Below, piece by piece: positions 21,839 to 37,700 of a stretch of DNA of 64,000 nucleotides. The first letter of the stretch is position 1. The number at the start of each line of letters is the position of its first letter. Below the pieces are notes generated by a model. That model ran no database searches. It was given only the letters and a program-made list of their open reading frames with translations, and was not told the DNA's origin. The position numbers and the translations under genes were made by a program. The stretch comes from Panonychus citri (lineage: Eukaryota; Arthropoda; Arachnida; Trombidiformes; Tetranychidae): positions 1 to 64,000 of the forward strand of contig NW_026515549.1 in NCBI RefSeq assembly GCF_014898815.1. The letters run 5' to 3'.

Positions 21839-24800
21839 GTATAAAATTATCACAAAGATCAACATCCGAACATGACAACCTCAGTTACATGTTTCATAAA
21901 TGAGAGACACTGTTCATGTTTACTTGAAACAGAATCTTAATCGATACTTGGACTAATCAATGGCATCAATTCATTAACATTATTCATTATCATCATGTGA
22001 TAATATATTTGAGACGCACTCAATTTTTCATGGTTTTGTTTCAAGATGAACATGAACTGAGTGTTTCCATTGATTCCTATTCTAACCAACTCATTGGGAT
22101 TATGCTGAAAAATTGTTATTAATTGAATGTTTTCTTGACCACAGGTCATAAGAGGTTTTGCAAGTTTAAAGATTGTGTCTGTGCTGATTGCTTGATAACG
22201 GAGGAGAGGCAAAAGGTCATGGCTAAACAGGTCGCTCGAAGGAGACAGCAAGAAGATGATCTGAAAAACGGACGAATGCCAACGATTCCAACAGCTCCGA
22301 TTAAGCGGCCTTTCTACAAAGGTGAGTCCACCTTTTCTTGCAAATTTTCCATCGGTCAACTAGTACCGTGGATTTTGAGTGCCAGTCGATTCACAGATTA
22401 GAACATTAGTTGATAAAATGTTCTAAATTTTTCCACATGATAATCTTAACCCTTCAAGTGTTGGTAGTTATTTCCTTTTGAATCTAAATTTCCTTTGTCG
22501 ATCTTACCTCATAAATATTTCTCTGAAATGATCAATCGCTCGACTATTTCAAATGGGGTTTGATTAAAACTGTTACAATTAATAATTATATCAATAATTA
22601 GATTCATTGCCAGTATTTAAAATTAGATCTACGGTTTGATAACTTTGTTATTTTCCCATTGAAATATTTATATTGTTATCAAGTTTATTGATTAAATGAG
22701 GAAGTGATCATAATAATAGTTGATTAGGTTTCATATTCATATTATTATCATGATTAATATCAACGTTTGTCATTGATGTTAAATATTTTTTGTATCTACA
22801 TTTTTGTATATAAAAGATACTGTTTATCACAATCAGTGAGCTAGTTATTTAATTTGTAAACAATTTAGTGAGAAACTAATTCACTCTAATCTAAATAAAT
22901 GATTAACGATGAACAATCATTTGGCTTGAGAAAAAAGTGAATTTAGATTAAAAGGTTCACTTATTGGTTAGGATTAATTAGAGAGATAAATCAAATTACA
23001 TTAATCATGTAAACGCGAAATTCAAGTTGCACTGTTTCCCCTTAAATAATCTATCAGAAAATTGTATTAGTTATTAACGAGAGAGAAAAACTAAAGAGAA
23101 AAAGAATAAAAAAATTCCCAAAGCATTGAAGAAAAAGAAACAATCAATTCAGGTGAAAAATACATTCTGCTAATATGAACAATTAAATTGATTCGTGTTG
23201 CTAATCATTATCATGTTACTCTGAAAGTTTCAATTCGAGCCATTGCTTTGAATAGATCAACTTTTGCCCTTTAAAAAGTAAAACTCTGAGAATTGAACTT
23301 TTTCTTAAAGAAAATAACCAAGGATATCCCATGTTAAATTAATATTCGGTATGAGTTTTCGTCGATTCCCAAATGAATTATTGATTAACAGTGAGAAATA
23401 CGGCAGACTAAGAAATAGAAAAAAAACAATCAAATAGCTTTAGCTAATTCTAAACAGTCGCAAACATGATCATCTTCATGATGATGGCGATAATCAAGAT
23501 TATTTTGATTATCGTTATTAAGTTTGGATTTCATTCAATGTAACAATTAGTGTTGATTTGAATAGGAAAAAGTGATCATTAACTAATGATTGGAGAGAGT
23601 TAAAAAGTTTGCATTTTTAGAGAAACTTTTTATCTGGTTCCTCTTATCGTCAACAATTAACTAATTAACATTGTTGAAATGAGATTATTTAATTAAATAT
23701 TGACTCAGTTTCAATTTAATCATTTTCTCCTTTTGATTGTTTATTATCAAGAGGATTTATTATAATTATCTTTTATTATCATCACCATATCATCGTATCC
23801 AATGTTTATATTATCTTATTTTTTCATATGTAATATAAATTTTCATTCCCAATTTATTCCAGTTGATTCCCAACACAATCAACTGGGAATCAACTGTACT
23901 TTTTGTTTAAGCTTGATTGTTACTTGTACCTCTTTAAGGCTTAATTAACAGCCCAGAATTAAAGTTATCATCAAGTTAATTAACGAAAACCAAAGTTAAC
24001 TTAACCATCGTTTTGTGTTTGGTTTCATTATCTTGATATATTGTCTGAATTATCATCATACGACTACTGTTTAAGTAGCAAGCTTGAATTTTCATTTCAC
24101 CTTTTCTTAAAAATAATGTAACTTATTAATACATATTTTATTCAACATTAATCTCATAATTACTTATTTAATGTTAAAATGCTCGATGTTGATACTCAGC
24201 TTGACGAACTTTGTATCAATATGAATCTGATTGTACTTTTTAATAATAACGTTACTTTAGCTGTTATTAATAACTTCTTGAGCTGAAACAGTTCAATTTC
24301 AGCGCATCTCAAAGTATTTGGTAATCGACGTTTGTTAAACTGTTGCCAATTGTTAATCTTTTAAGCCTTTGTAGATTCATAAATTGATGTCAATCATTTG
24401 ATTTTGCTTCTTAATATTAATCATTCATAGCAATTCAAACTAAGTCGAAACTTTATTTATGTTTACTAAATTCAATTTGTACACAACTTACTCAGCCTTT
24501 ATAATTAAATTTCGAGTTTACCGATTATCGACCGACTTTGTATATACAGTTACAAGCGATTAACTTGATTGCCGATCTATGCGGTTGTCCACTTTATCGC
24601 TGTCTTCGAAAATTATTGAGACTGAACTCTGTCTTTTTCATACAGAAATGTGAATTTAATTCAGCTTTAAATATCCGCAGGCAAAGATCCTTTTTCTTTC
24701 ATTTTAATACGATCAAGTCAAAGAGATATTTTTCTTATTAAGTCGAATGATGATTAAAATGATGTACTTTCGATCACCTTTGGGTCATGATTAAATCAAG

Positions 24801-27800
24801 ATAACAATGTTTATGTTTCTATTGAATGGATTGAATCTTTATCCTTGATTCAAATTGTTGATGAAAATCAGTAAGAATCATTATCAGAGTCTCAGTGAAT
24901 TCATTTATTTTTTATTCTTCCTTTTGATTCATAGTCTGACTGTTAACGAGTTGTCATCTTGATTTCTAATTATTATCACCATGAATCTTTCCTATTAAGC
25001 TGTTGATTCTAAATCTCATATTGAATTTAATCTTGTATTGAATTAGAATTGAGTTTACACTCTTTTGCTCTAACCCATACACCCGGTTGGAAACATCTTA
25101 TCCCTGTAATCACAAAATTTCCAGTTGATCGTAATCAGCATCCTCCGTTTTCTCATTATCATTGATATATCTAATTCTGATTATCAGAATAGCTTCACCT
25201 TCAAATCTCAAGAGCTAGACATTAATTCACTCCAATAGTACCAAGTAAAAAGATGATGATGGATAAGGAAGATGAAGAGGAGAAATACAGAATGAGATAA
25301 ACTCAATGTTGATGCTGGACTTGATGATAAAACTGATTTTGTTGTTTTATCACATACATAATATTATTGTCTATTATCATATTATTATGAACCATCATTG
25401 GTTCAGTTGTAAATCATTGAAGATTAGTTGATAAACCAATAAATTAATCAAAGTAAATCAAGAATAGCGATAGACCCAACCCAAAGATAATCTCAGTTCG
25501 ATGAAAATTTACAAATGTATTCAATTTTAGATTTCGATCACGTTGACTTTTCTCAGAATGAACATTCATTATGTAAAATAGGAAATAGGACAACTGAAAA
25601 TGCTCATGGTGAATGAGATAATCTCAAATTGATCTGTTAAAAGAAACGGATAAAAATCAGAAATTATCACTAAGTTTTTAAACAAAGTTTAATCCGTGTA
25701 AGTTGATAACGATAATAGTTGTAGATTTATCCCCCTGAAGTAAACAAATATCACCAATGTTATCAAGATGAGAGTCATGGTTACTATCAACATGGTAACA
25801 ATGAAAAATTGGGTTCACCAGAAAAAAAGTAATATGTCAAAAGGTGTGAAAAGATTTATCATGTTTGCATCATTTGATATTATTATTGGAGGATTTATAA
25901 GAATCATCAAAGTATAAACACAGTGTCTAGTACAGTTATTTATCTTTATCATCATTATCTTCATCTTTCGCCTACCTCTTTATCCCTCTTAATGTGTCAA
26001 TCTGTGAATTTCTCAGCTTATTATTTGAGAATAGAACTTATGATTCAGTCGATTGAGGAAAGAAGAAAAAAATGGTTAGAACTTTTCAGAAAACTTTTGC
26101 TACTTTGGCAGCTTTACTGGTTCATTAAACATGAGTTTCCATGAGGGAAATATTGAGGAAAAAGTTGATTGGTAACCGTTTGAAACATTTTCTTATTCTT
26201 TGATTGGAAATTGAGATTATCACATATTAGGTAATCAATTAAACTGACAAAAAAAATTTTAGTTTTATATTAGTAGTTAAAAACAATCGGATTGATAATC
26301 AAACAAATTCGTGATCAAATACAGTTAGAATAGCTGATTAATTAATCAATTTCAACGATGATTGTTGTAAGTTAAGTACAACAATTTGTATGTTCATTAA
26401 TAAATTATAATTGTGGTCTGATCTCAAGCTGAATGATTACAAGTGAGATAAATTGTTACCTTGTAACATGACAGAATAAGGTGACTGGTCATTTGAGTCT
26501 CTTTCTTGTGTCCAGTTTTACATGTTTTGGGTTTAAATTGAACGGACTGTAGAAAAATTGTTCATCAAATCAATTGTGCAGTAGATTAGGATTATAGTGA
26601 AAATGTATGTGTGTTAATGATGAAAGTTTTGGTCAATACAACTACACTCAACAATTAATACATTTATGTAGATTAATTGCCCAACTCTTGTTGGTAAATT
26701 GGTTTTTGTATATTAATAGATATGAATGGATAGTTGACTTTGTGTATAATCTGGTCACGATTCAAACCAGAATTGATTAATTAGAAATGAAACAAAATAA
26801 TCACTTAATTTGGTTCAAGATTAAACTTTATTTGAATTTTATTGTTTTTATATTTCCCTTTGATGGTGAATGAAGACAATTTGAACAAATTGTAGCAATA
26901 ACAGTTAATCATCTCGCTGTTAATCAATCAATAGTAGCTCTTTTTACCTTCGAGTAGCTTAATTGTTGCTACATTTATTTTATTTGATTTATAAGCATCG
27001 ATAACATTTCAACTAATAGTATTTGCATGATATATTTCCAGTTGAAACTTTATTTTGCATGAAGAGAAATAAATCATTTTGATTGAAGCCACATTTAACT
27101 ATTTACCAATTGAAAGCCAACCTTTTCTATCCTGAGGCAACTTAGTTCTTAACAATACCTTTTTTTAACCATTTATTTGTCAATATTGATGTGTCCTAGT
27201 CAATTCAGGACTCGAAAGGTAGTTTAGGTTTCACAAGTTACAAGTATCCAGCTCATCATTGAGATCTTTCAATTGCTCGATTTTTCAATTGTAGTCGCTT
27301 TCATCTAAGTTGATTAAATGTATTTACGATATGAATTTTTAATTATCTTAATCAAACTTGTTATTAAGGTCAGACTCCTGGAAACATCACCACCAACTCC
27401 GTATACGGAATCATAGATGATGATGATTGTCATGAGCATCACCATGATAATGAAGATGATGAAGATCATGAACTTTACTCTTAATTTAGTTGTCTGGTTT
27501 ATCGTCGTCTACAATTGTGAGCTACTTGTCCCCTGAGATTTACATTAGATTGATAAGAATTGAAGTAAACTAAATTTATGCTCATACCTATTTAGCTATA
27601 GATTTATGTGGATTGAAGTATAAAATTATTTGTCTTTTTACAGTTAATTTACTTGGTCAGGTGAACAAGTTACTCCACAAAATCTGATTGCTAATATTTC
27701 CTATGGTCATTTGTATCTTTACAAGTCACTTTACTACTTCATTTATAACTCATTCAGTTATACTCATGATGATCGTCCTGAGTTGAGGGATAAAATTATC

Positions 27801-28166
27801 TCTGAACACTGATCAAAGTGAACAATAATACAACATGAATTCCCATGAGTTTTTCACATGACAGCATAACAACATCCAGAAAGATTGAGTTACGTGGTTT
27901 TATATACCAAAGATGATGAAGATAATCATGATAAGTGACTCATCAAATGGACCCTCATTAGTTAAAATGTTTGAGTAAATTAACATTCACACTGTTGCTG
28001 ATGATGATTTCAACTGAATCTTTTGAAATGCATCAATAGTTTCAATGAATTTAAGTATCAATAACAAATGCTACACTTTTCATCCTCATCTTTTAAACAA
28101 GACGTAAAATGTTTGTTATAATTTATCATGTGTATTTTTTTATGTGGGTTGAATTATATATTTAAC

Positions 28167-28209
<43 letters not shown>

Positions 28210-31200
28210 ATTTTCTCATTACTGTGTTAATCAATTTCATCGTGAATTCAATGTAAAATATCAGGGTGTAGACCCATGATTACATTGGTGAAATTTTCTC
28301 GATGTTCAATGAAACATAAAAAACGTATCTTCTTGACAAGGAAGACATTTAATGCTAATCACCATAATTAGATGGTGAAACAGTTTATTCAATTGAATCA
28401 TTATTATTATCATGATGAAGATATGAATAGTTGAAAGTTGACCATAAAAATGACCAGAATATAAAGAGGTTGACCAAACCTCCAATTGACGAATAGGAAA
28501 TAGGAAATAAGATGGTCGAGTTAACAGTTAATTTAGTTCATGGTGAAAAAACTGATTTCTTTTCTCTGGTTTTCTGTTTTCTCGCCTTGAATCAATCATG
28601 AAAAATATTAATAATTTCCGGTCATTTCAATAATTATCATTTCCACTTGAAACTCTCCCCCACTTATCTAATGCTCAATTAATAATTGTAATAAAAATAA
28701 GACTTGATAATAAGTGTGGACTTTGAATTTGTCTGCGTTTATTAATCTTTTAATTTATCATTTAATCGAGTTCAGGTAAAGAGAACGGGGAAATTTCATC
28801 CGGTTGATATTTATCATTTGAATTAAATTCATTTATTCATTAATATGAATGTTATTCAAAAATAATGATAAAACAACACAATAAGATAATAATAATTCAA
28901 CTGATCACATGATAAACATTGTGTCTGGATTCTGTGTGAGTGTCTATCTCAATGTATTTTAATATTATTCAATCTTGAAACGTTTCCAGACCAATAAAAA
29001 TGTTTTGTATCTTATAGGCTTGATGTACATTTACCTATAATCAGGGAATCGTTTTTTTATCGTGATAATAATATTATTAATGATGATGAAGGTGATAGGA
29101 AGAAAAGAAATTCATAATATCCACTGTATCTTCAATTGATCACTTTTCTGTTGTTTCTCTAATCAGAGATGTTTCAACTTCTGTTTGACTGTTTATTGAA
29201 ATGGAGTTTGACACCTAAGTTTTTACTGTTTCCTTTACACGCTTTTCGTTGGGACGAAATTTTTTTCTTCTCCCAAGTTACTAATACTGCTCTTCGCTAC
29301 TCATTTCAAATGTACTCTTTGAATTTTTAAGTAAATGTTATGATAGAAATTTGATTCTTGACTTGAATTTCTCTAATTAATCAAGTCAACAATCTCTTCA
29401 CCCTGATTCTTATTCTGGTGAAATGTATCATGATGAATGAGTTGATAGTCTGCCAAAATTACTCAGAAAAATGCAAAATCTACACAAGCATTTTTCCTCC
29501 ACCACAAAAAAATTTCACCAAATTGATTACTTTCACTCTCTTGCATCGTAATCAGCTATTGATAGACTTACATTGACAATTAAAGGAAAGGAAGAATAAT
29601 GATTTAGTTTTAACTGGCAACTATTGATTAAGTTTGTGAGAAGGATATTATTTTTTACAATTTGATTAAGCAAAAAGTTATAAAAATCTAAAAATTAAAA
29701 CTTTTGCAGACGGAAAAGTTTTAACGCTTAGTTTTGATTATTGGACAAGAAAGCTCCGTTTACAAAGTCAATATTTCATTATTTTTCTTATGATTGGTAA
29801 TGATGAAAATCTCACTGTTTAGTGACCAACGGCCGTCTTTTAATGTAATCTATTTGAGATGCATTCTGACCAATTTCCCTTCTTTTATATTAATACTTAA
29901 CGCTTAAGCTTTTGCTAAAACGTCTCTGAGTTTATATAAGTCTCAGAATTTTAAGAGGAGGACTTCTCAGGGACGAGCGTTCAGATTGCGTTTTCACTAT
30001 TTCCCTTTTTAGGATTTCAAGCTGAACTTTTCGGTACCAACATCTTTCATAGAATCCTTGGAGTTTGAGTCTTTTATCTACTGAAAAATTCCTAATCTTA
30101 ACCAGGTGTATAGATTAGTCTACGTAATTACACGACTGCAATGGGCTGATTGAGCAAAGCTTTGATTCTGTTATTTCATATTTTATCTAATTGTAACTGT
30201 AAGTTGATTGTTTGGTACAAAATTTTTGTTGCTAAATGATTCATAATAAAAATCATTAGTGATTGTCTGTAGATAATCCAAACAAATCGAAATTACTATT
30301 GTGATCATTATCTTGAATCATATCGATATTACGTATCATCTTATTATCACCTACACGCATGAAAATATATCAGTAAATCAGAATAAGAGAAAATTTGTTG
30401 AGTAATCTGAAACTACCTGAACACTTGATCAAGTTAATCTGCAGGTAATATTGAAATGGATTAATGTTTCAATTAGTTTGTTAAAGATAAACATTGAATG
30501 AGCAACTTAGTAATTTAATGTCACAATTATCATGTTGATTGTTAGAAATAGAAAGTTGACTTATTGAAATAACAGTTAAACAATTGTGTTTCTTTTCATT
30601 TCACGGATTTTAATGGCTTACACTTATTCGAAGATTATTACTCATCCATTTTTTCCATAAAGCCACTATTGTACAAGCTCGGCGTTTATCAATATTTTGT
30701 ATCATTGGTTTGACACAAACCTAGAAAACAACAAAATTATCACCAAAAAATTCTATTATTCGTGATCATAAAATTATTACGATTCATGATTTTAATGCAA
30801 ACATTGAATAAGATCCTGAAACACTACAAAGATATGATGATCATAAGGAGAAATTTTCGTCGTCGATTAGCCAGAAGTGAACTTGACTAGTTAATCGGGC
30901 TAGTGGACTAGTGAAAACCCATCAGCTGTTGAACATAAATTAACTTGCGCAGACCTCTACTGAATCATTGTTTATAATTATGTCCAAGGTCCATGGACAA
31001 TTAAAATTTTGATTAGTCTCAGTAAATTTGAAGACTTACCAAATTTTTTATCCCAAAAGAGATAAACTTAGCAGAAACTTTAGTATCTTACAGTTTAAAT
31101 CACAAATAAGATTGTTTCGATCAACAATCTGTAAATTGCTTTATTTTCTGATGAGTAACAAACTTTTAGAATTATAGTTTCGATTAAATTGTTAATGATC

Positions 31201-34200
31201 ATGATAATAGTTGAATGGGAAATAATCTGATATTCTGATGAGATTATCACGCGGATTTATCACACTTATTTCAGCAAACGAACTTAAGTTAATCAATGTG
31301 ATGAAAGTAAAAATGAAATGTAGATGAAGATGAAGATAAGATCAAGTTATTTCATTACATAAGCAAAACTGATCATCACTATGCTATCTTCTTCCTGGCT
31401 TTCTTACTTTTTAGTTTAGTGATAAAATTGAGTAGTTACTACATTTTGGAACCGGAAATTAACTCTATTCTCAATGTACATTTTCATTTGATGTCTAACG
31501 ATTGTGGCGATATCGTTGTAACGCAAATACATCAATTTATTCATTGTCAAAGTTTTTCTCACTCACTTGTGACAGTTTAAGAGACATGAGTGTATTTCAC
31601 GAAGATTATGATTATGATGAACAAATTTTGATTCAATTGAACTTATCCCTCGTCCTTTCTAATAAAACATTGATTGAAAACTCCCAAATGAATTGCATTA
31701 TCTGATCAGTAAGAGAGTGGAAGACGAAACTGAAATTGGGTTGAAGAAAGAATGAAAGAAAGAAAAGAGAGAGAGAAATTTATTGAATCAATGAATTGAT
31801 TTGATGAGTGGAAACATAACACGAAAATGAAACTCGATTCAATGTGAATGTGTGTTCATGTGCTCATAAGTGAATATGTTATATAAACTTTATATTATTT
31901 TAAATATAAGCCTACGAACCAGCATGTTTTTCACTGAATTTTCATCCATTCTAGTTGTCATGACAATCGATTGGCATTTTTCCATCTTAATTCATTTAAT
32001 AATAAAATAAACTAGAAAAGGAAGAGAAATTATGTTTATTTGAAAGTCAATTCGTCCAATGTCTCCATGAAATTTTTTATTCGCTTCAATATCAATTCAT
32101 TAAATGAGCAAAACTTTTCCACAGAGATTCAGAGATTTCGTATGAAAATTATCGTTATCAGTAGATTCAGCATCGTGAGGTAGTTAATGGCCAAATGAAA
32201 CAGTCCTGTTGTGGTTCATGTTGACAGTTTAATCTTTTCTTCGAGTTTATGGTTCTCGATAATTCTTAATCTTGTTGACTTTCTTTCTGCTAATTAAATT
32301 TTTCGATGTTAATATCTAAATATGAATCGTTACGCTGTTGGGAAGCCATTGATTCTCTGAAGCCTGATGATACTTGTTATGTTATTTACCTTTGAATGGA
32401 TTCGCTAGCTAATCTGTTATTTAAGATAAATTACTGAAAATTGGGTGATAAGTTACCTTAACGTGTTATGACTTGGTATTTGTCAGTTACTTAGTAATTC
32501 TCACGGAAAAAAATGACCTTGAGTGCGTAAAATCATCACTTATCCTTCCTTCCCTGCGTCCACTTCTCTCATGTAGATTTCGTACTTTCTACTTTCTAAA
32601 AGACTCAGAAACTTTTGTACTCCAATTTTTCATATTGATCAATATATTTGTTGAACAACGAATAAAAGATTACTTTTGATCATCTGAACTTTTTCTTCCA
32701 AAATAATTACAAGGCAGTCTTATACTTTAGGTTGAAACAATTTCCGATTCCAAGTCAATCTCATTTCTTCAATTAATCTACTTCGAGAGTTTGATTTATT
32801 CCATCCATCGAAAAACTTCCTTCCAAGATTCTCAATCATTTAATTCATTTGCAACGTTCATCTCCTCCATCTAGAGTACCAAGTGAAGAACAATAGTTCA
32901 CGCATCGATTTAGAATAGAAAGAGAGATGTTGAAAAGTCTTGTAAATGTGTAGCGGTGATTTCCAGGTCAAAACCCTATCATATTTCATAATGTAAACGT
33001 TTTCGATAATGATGATGCAGAGTAAAGATAATAACTTTCATTGGATAATGATAAAAGTCAAATGCGATTCTCACGTATTCATACGCTAATAACTTGACTG
33101 AAATTACTAATAGTAGTATTAGTATATTACAAATACTTTGATAATGATCATGATGAAAGGACCCAAACAATTATAATAATGATAATAATGGTAATGATAT
33201 AATTGAAATTTGATAGGAAACATTTTCTGTATGAATGTGTATTAATTTACAACTTCATTTCTGTCCGTTTCAGTTATGAATCATTAACATCATCAATTGA
33301 TAGTTTAATGTTAAAGGTCAATAATTTAAGAAAGTGAAATCTAAAACTTATTCCTAAGTATAGATTTTATGATAAACTCGCTATGACTCTTCTATAAATA
33401 CAAACAATGTGTCCATCGCTGTCGTATGAGTATAATATTTGATGATAATGAAGAGAAATCATGATTAACCATGAGTAAAAATACTGATGAGTAAGTTCAG
33501 TTTAGCTTATTTAGAAGGAGAAAACCACAAGGAAATCAGGCGAGTAGACAAGTTCACCAGGAAATTGGGAGAGATGATTTTCGATATTATTTTTGAGAGA
33601 GATCGTAGAAAAATAGATCGAAAGTTTTGTTTTAATAAGTTTCATTATCAATTCAACAATAAATATCAAGGTTTCATTAACTGTATTCTTTTCAGTTCAG
33701 TCGTTATCTTGGCTATCAATCCGACGAAATAGTCTTCATCATCATCGTAAGATGAAAGTCGAAAAAACTGAAGAAACTTAAAAATGGAATTAAAATTTCG
33801 AGTGTCATTACCTTCACTTTCCGCCCTAAACTAACAATCAATTATCATTTCGCAATCAAAAGTTTTATCGTAATGATTACCTCATTAAAGTATCTTTGAA
33901 ATTAATTATGCATTGTTATAAGAAACTTTGAAACTTATTATATTATTGGATGATGATAAATATAATAACATTTAACTCCCTTGACTTAACAATCAACAAC
34001 TTCTTAACAACTAATCATCTTAATTACATTTAATGTGTAATTTTTTCCTCCTCATCCCTATTAACACTTTATTACTTTTCCTAGATAATTATTATCCATT
34101 TTTATTACTATTATTATAAACCTCTCTTTTCATCATCTTGATTGTTTAATTCATATCATTGGAAGGTGGGAATGGAAGAGACGAAGAGTAGATCTCCTTT

Positions 34201-34371
34201 TAATATATTGATTCATGGAAATGATATTTCCCATGAACATTAGTGTTATTTAAAATGTCCTTCAAAGTTATTTTCTTTTATTCTCTTTCTTTCTTCTTTC
34301 TTAGTCACTTTTACTTTTTGTATTTTCTATTTTTTCTTCTTCCTCTTCACTGACTTCCTTGTTCTCATTCA

Positions 34372-34410
<39 letters not shown>

Positions 34411-34701
34411 TCGTCTCCATTTACGTTTATCCTCAGCCTTCTGTCTTAAGTTCATCTCCACCAAGATATTAATCAATCAAATACAGTTGCCGTTGTTTCC
34501 ATGTTGCTTTTTTGTTCTTGTTGCTTCTCTTTCTTTTTCTCTCTATCATCCTCATCATCATTCTCATCATTTGTGTCTACTCTTTTTCATCGATTTATAG
34601 TCTATTCCATAATAATATAGGCTCCATAATCATTTGGCTTCTTTATCTTCATTCTTATTCTTTTTTCACTTGAAACTTTTTATTCTTTTTCGTTTTTTGG
34701 C

Positions 34702-34745
<44 letters not shown>

Positions 34746-37700
34746 CTTGTTGCTTCTTTGTTAAGTTTCAGTTTCCCACTCTCTTCTTCATCCCCTGTTA
34801 CCCTCAGCGTGTCTTACTTTTCAGTTCATGTTTTGATCATAACTCAGTTGACTCTCTTTCTCCTTCTTCTTTCTTACCCAATGTCTTTACTAATATCTTT
34901 TCCCAACCCCAAACGATAAGGATTCAATTCTGGTCAATTCTTGACAGATTCAGGGAGAAACTCAGCTTGACCATCGTCAGTCTTATATAATAATATTTTC
35001 AACTGGATATTAATAGTAATACTTTTATTGCATCATTTTTTTCCTGACTGACTTATTGTGCGCCCATGGATTCACTTAGCAAAGTGAGCAAAAATTGTTA
35101 CAACGAAAAGAAAATAGTTTCAAATTAAAGACAAAGTCAAAGAAAAGAAAAAAAAGTTACATTGAATCCGTGTAGAAAAAAGATAATAGGTAAATAGCAA
35201 CGGAAATAGAAGTAAATTTACCATAAAGAGTTCAGTCCTGCAAATTTGTGACTGTCACAATTAAAAGTAAATCGTCAATGTAAAAAACAGACCCTAAACA
35301 ATCATTTCAATTGTTGGTAGTTTATGTTTCTATTGTTTATTTTAGTTTATTGAAAAATCAATAAACAATTACATTGATGATTATAACTCTTAATAAACTT
35401 GATTGTATATCTAATCATCATAATGATATTCATATGACAATTTGAATTATTTTTCAGACGTGAAGATAGTAAATAGCAGATAATATAACTGATAATGTCT
35501 TTCAAATGTTTCCACTCAAGATTAAAGGTTAAGGATTATCTGTTCTGAAAGTTATTCCTTCTCGGCTCCATGATATCATGATTTATATCAACTTATTAAT
35601 CTAATAAATGATTTGAATGGTTTATTTGATGCAAAGTTAACAGCAAGTTAACTGTTTCCATTCATGCAACTATTCACCAATTTGATTTGATTTGATCAAT
35701 TGAAATCATTTTGACAGTTCTGATAGAAGATAAAATTCATTTTTTTTTGTGCCAACATCATGTTTGAATACATTATCTTCTCTTTCAACAATATTTGTTA
35801 TTCTTCATCATGGTGATGAAATTAAATACAAACAGCAAAGGGAAAAGAGAACTTTCAAATTGACAAGGAATAGACAGAAAGAATCAGAACTTTTGAAGCT
35901 GATGAGAATATTTGTTACCTTTCACTAGTAGTAATAAACTTGAGCAAAACAAAACCAATAGTCTAAAAGCAGGCACAATGATTGTATAAAATTGATTAGA
36001 AGTGAAAATATGAGTTAATTAGCCGAAACAGGTAACATTGGGATTCAGCTTTAACATCTTCGAAAATGGAACCTCTGTCAACTCAACTTTTTCTGTCGCC
36101 ATAAGATTATCAATCTCTTGTTCATCATTTCACCTTATCCTTTATCGTCTTAATATCATCTCTATTTTCACTTTCCTTTTCCATGGGTATTATTGTTGTT
36201 CAATCTTCCAATTGATTGTTTATATAACAAACCTTAAGTCTTAACCAATCTTCATTATCTTGTAATAGTAACTATTTACTTTGATGGATTCGAACTCAAC
36301 TATTTCTCCAAACTCAATAGAATCCTCTGTTAACAGAAAACACTTTTCCTTTCCCACCCAACAAACTAAATATTATATAATATTTTTCGCTTGCAATTTG
36401 CTATATCAGATACTTTTCATTTTCTCTCATTATTATTACATTGGTTTTATTTATCTTTTGTAACCTATTAGTGTATCAATGGAAACGCAGAGATATAAAA
36501 GTTTTCTCAATCTTTGAAAACTTTTGCTTCTTCTTGATTGAATTAGTTGGAACTCGATTGGAGCCCAGTTGAAATTAAATGTGATCTCATTCAGTTAATT
36601 AACTTTATGGATTTGTGTCTGGTTTTTATTTCAATTGAGATCAGAAATTAAATCAACACGATTTTCATTGATATTCATTAGGTTAACATTGATTAGCGTT
36701 TATTGTTAACTCTTTCTGTTTTGTATCTTTTTCTCTGTCTTTTCTGTCTGTCTCTATGTTTACTGATTAATCAAATAACAATTAAGCTCAACAATGTAAC
36801 CAAAAAGTGATTAGTTGACTTAGAAGAGGAAAATATAATTACAAGTTAGTTGAACATGTATTTATGATGATTTTTACCGATTGAATGTTTCCTAGAATTG
36901 TAATTAAACCAACTAAATAAAAAAGATAATTAAGAATCCATTAAATAAGTTGATCTATTTGTCTTAATATCATTTAACCGTAAAATATCAATATAATTGT
37001 ATGGTCGTTACAATGATTAGAGTTAATTTAATTTCACAAACAAATAAAGGAATTAACTTTTTATGCTGATTAAATTTCAGTGATAAAACCAAAATTGATA
37101 TTCGAGACATCGTCTTTTCAATATAATTATAACTCTTTAAATAGTTAATTAACATAACGTTCATTGTATTCAAATTCAATTTCTATTAATTCATGTACCG
37201 GTAAAGTAAGGACAATCAGCAAAAACATTTGACTTTCTAGTCAAGTGTTGAGACTTCATGTATTTGTCGGGCCACAAATCTGAAGTCTGAATATAATTTT
37301 ATGTATTTTTTTCTTATCAGTCGTTTGAGAGAAAATTGAGTTCGAAGTTGCTTCGACTTATTAGGACATCTTTTGGTATAAAGAAGATCAAAGGTCACTC
37401 TCTCATTACGTTAAAACTGTTGATCAAATGAAAAAGTACTTGATCTATGATGTTAACCCATACGATGATAGTCTCAAAAATAAGCTTCGGATCACTCTTA
37501 ACACTCTGGACTAACGTGGGTCCATTAATTTAAATAACACTGAACTATAACCAGAGCAGTTTTCATGTTCATTTTATAAAAATTCGGATTTTCTGTACTA
37601 TATGAAAAGTCATTGATGGAAATAAAATTTCATAGTCAGAAAACTAATTGTTGCTGATAAGACATGACCTGAGGTTTTCACTTCGTTCCCCATTTTTTTA

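Noticed and set aside
33487..33732. 81-codon charged frame in dsx intron 2
   Set aside because: No convincing start or splice borders and no domain; length is within chance for this region.
34634..34990. 118-codon frame rich in Ser, Leu and Phe
   Set aside because: Created by the CT-rich strand around the (CT)n tract at 34705-34742.
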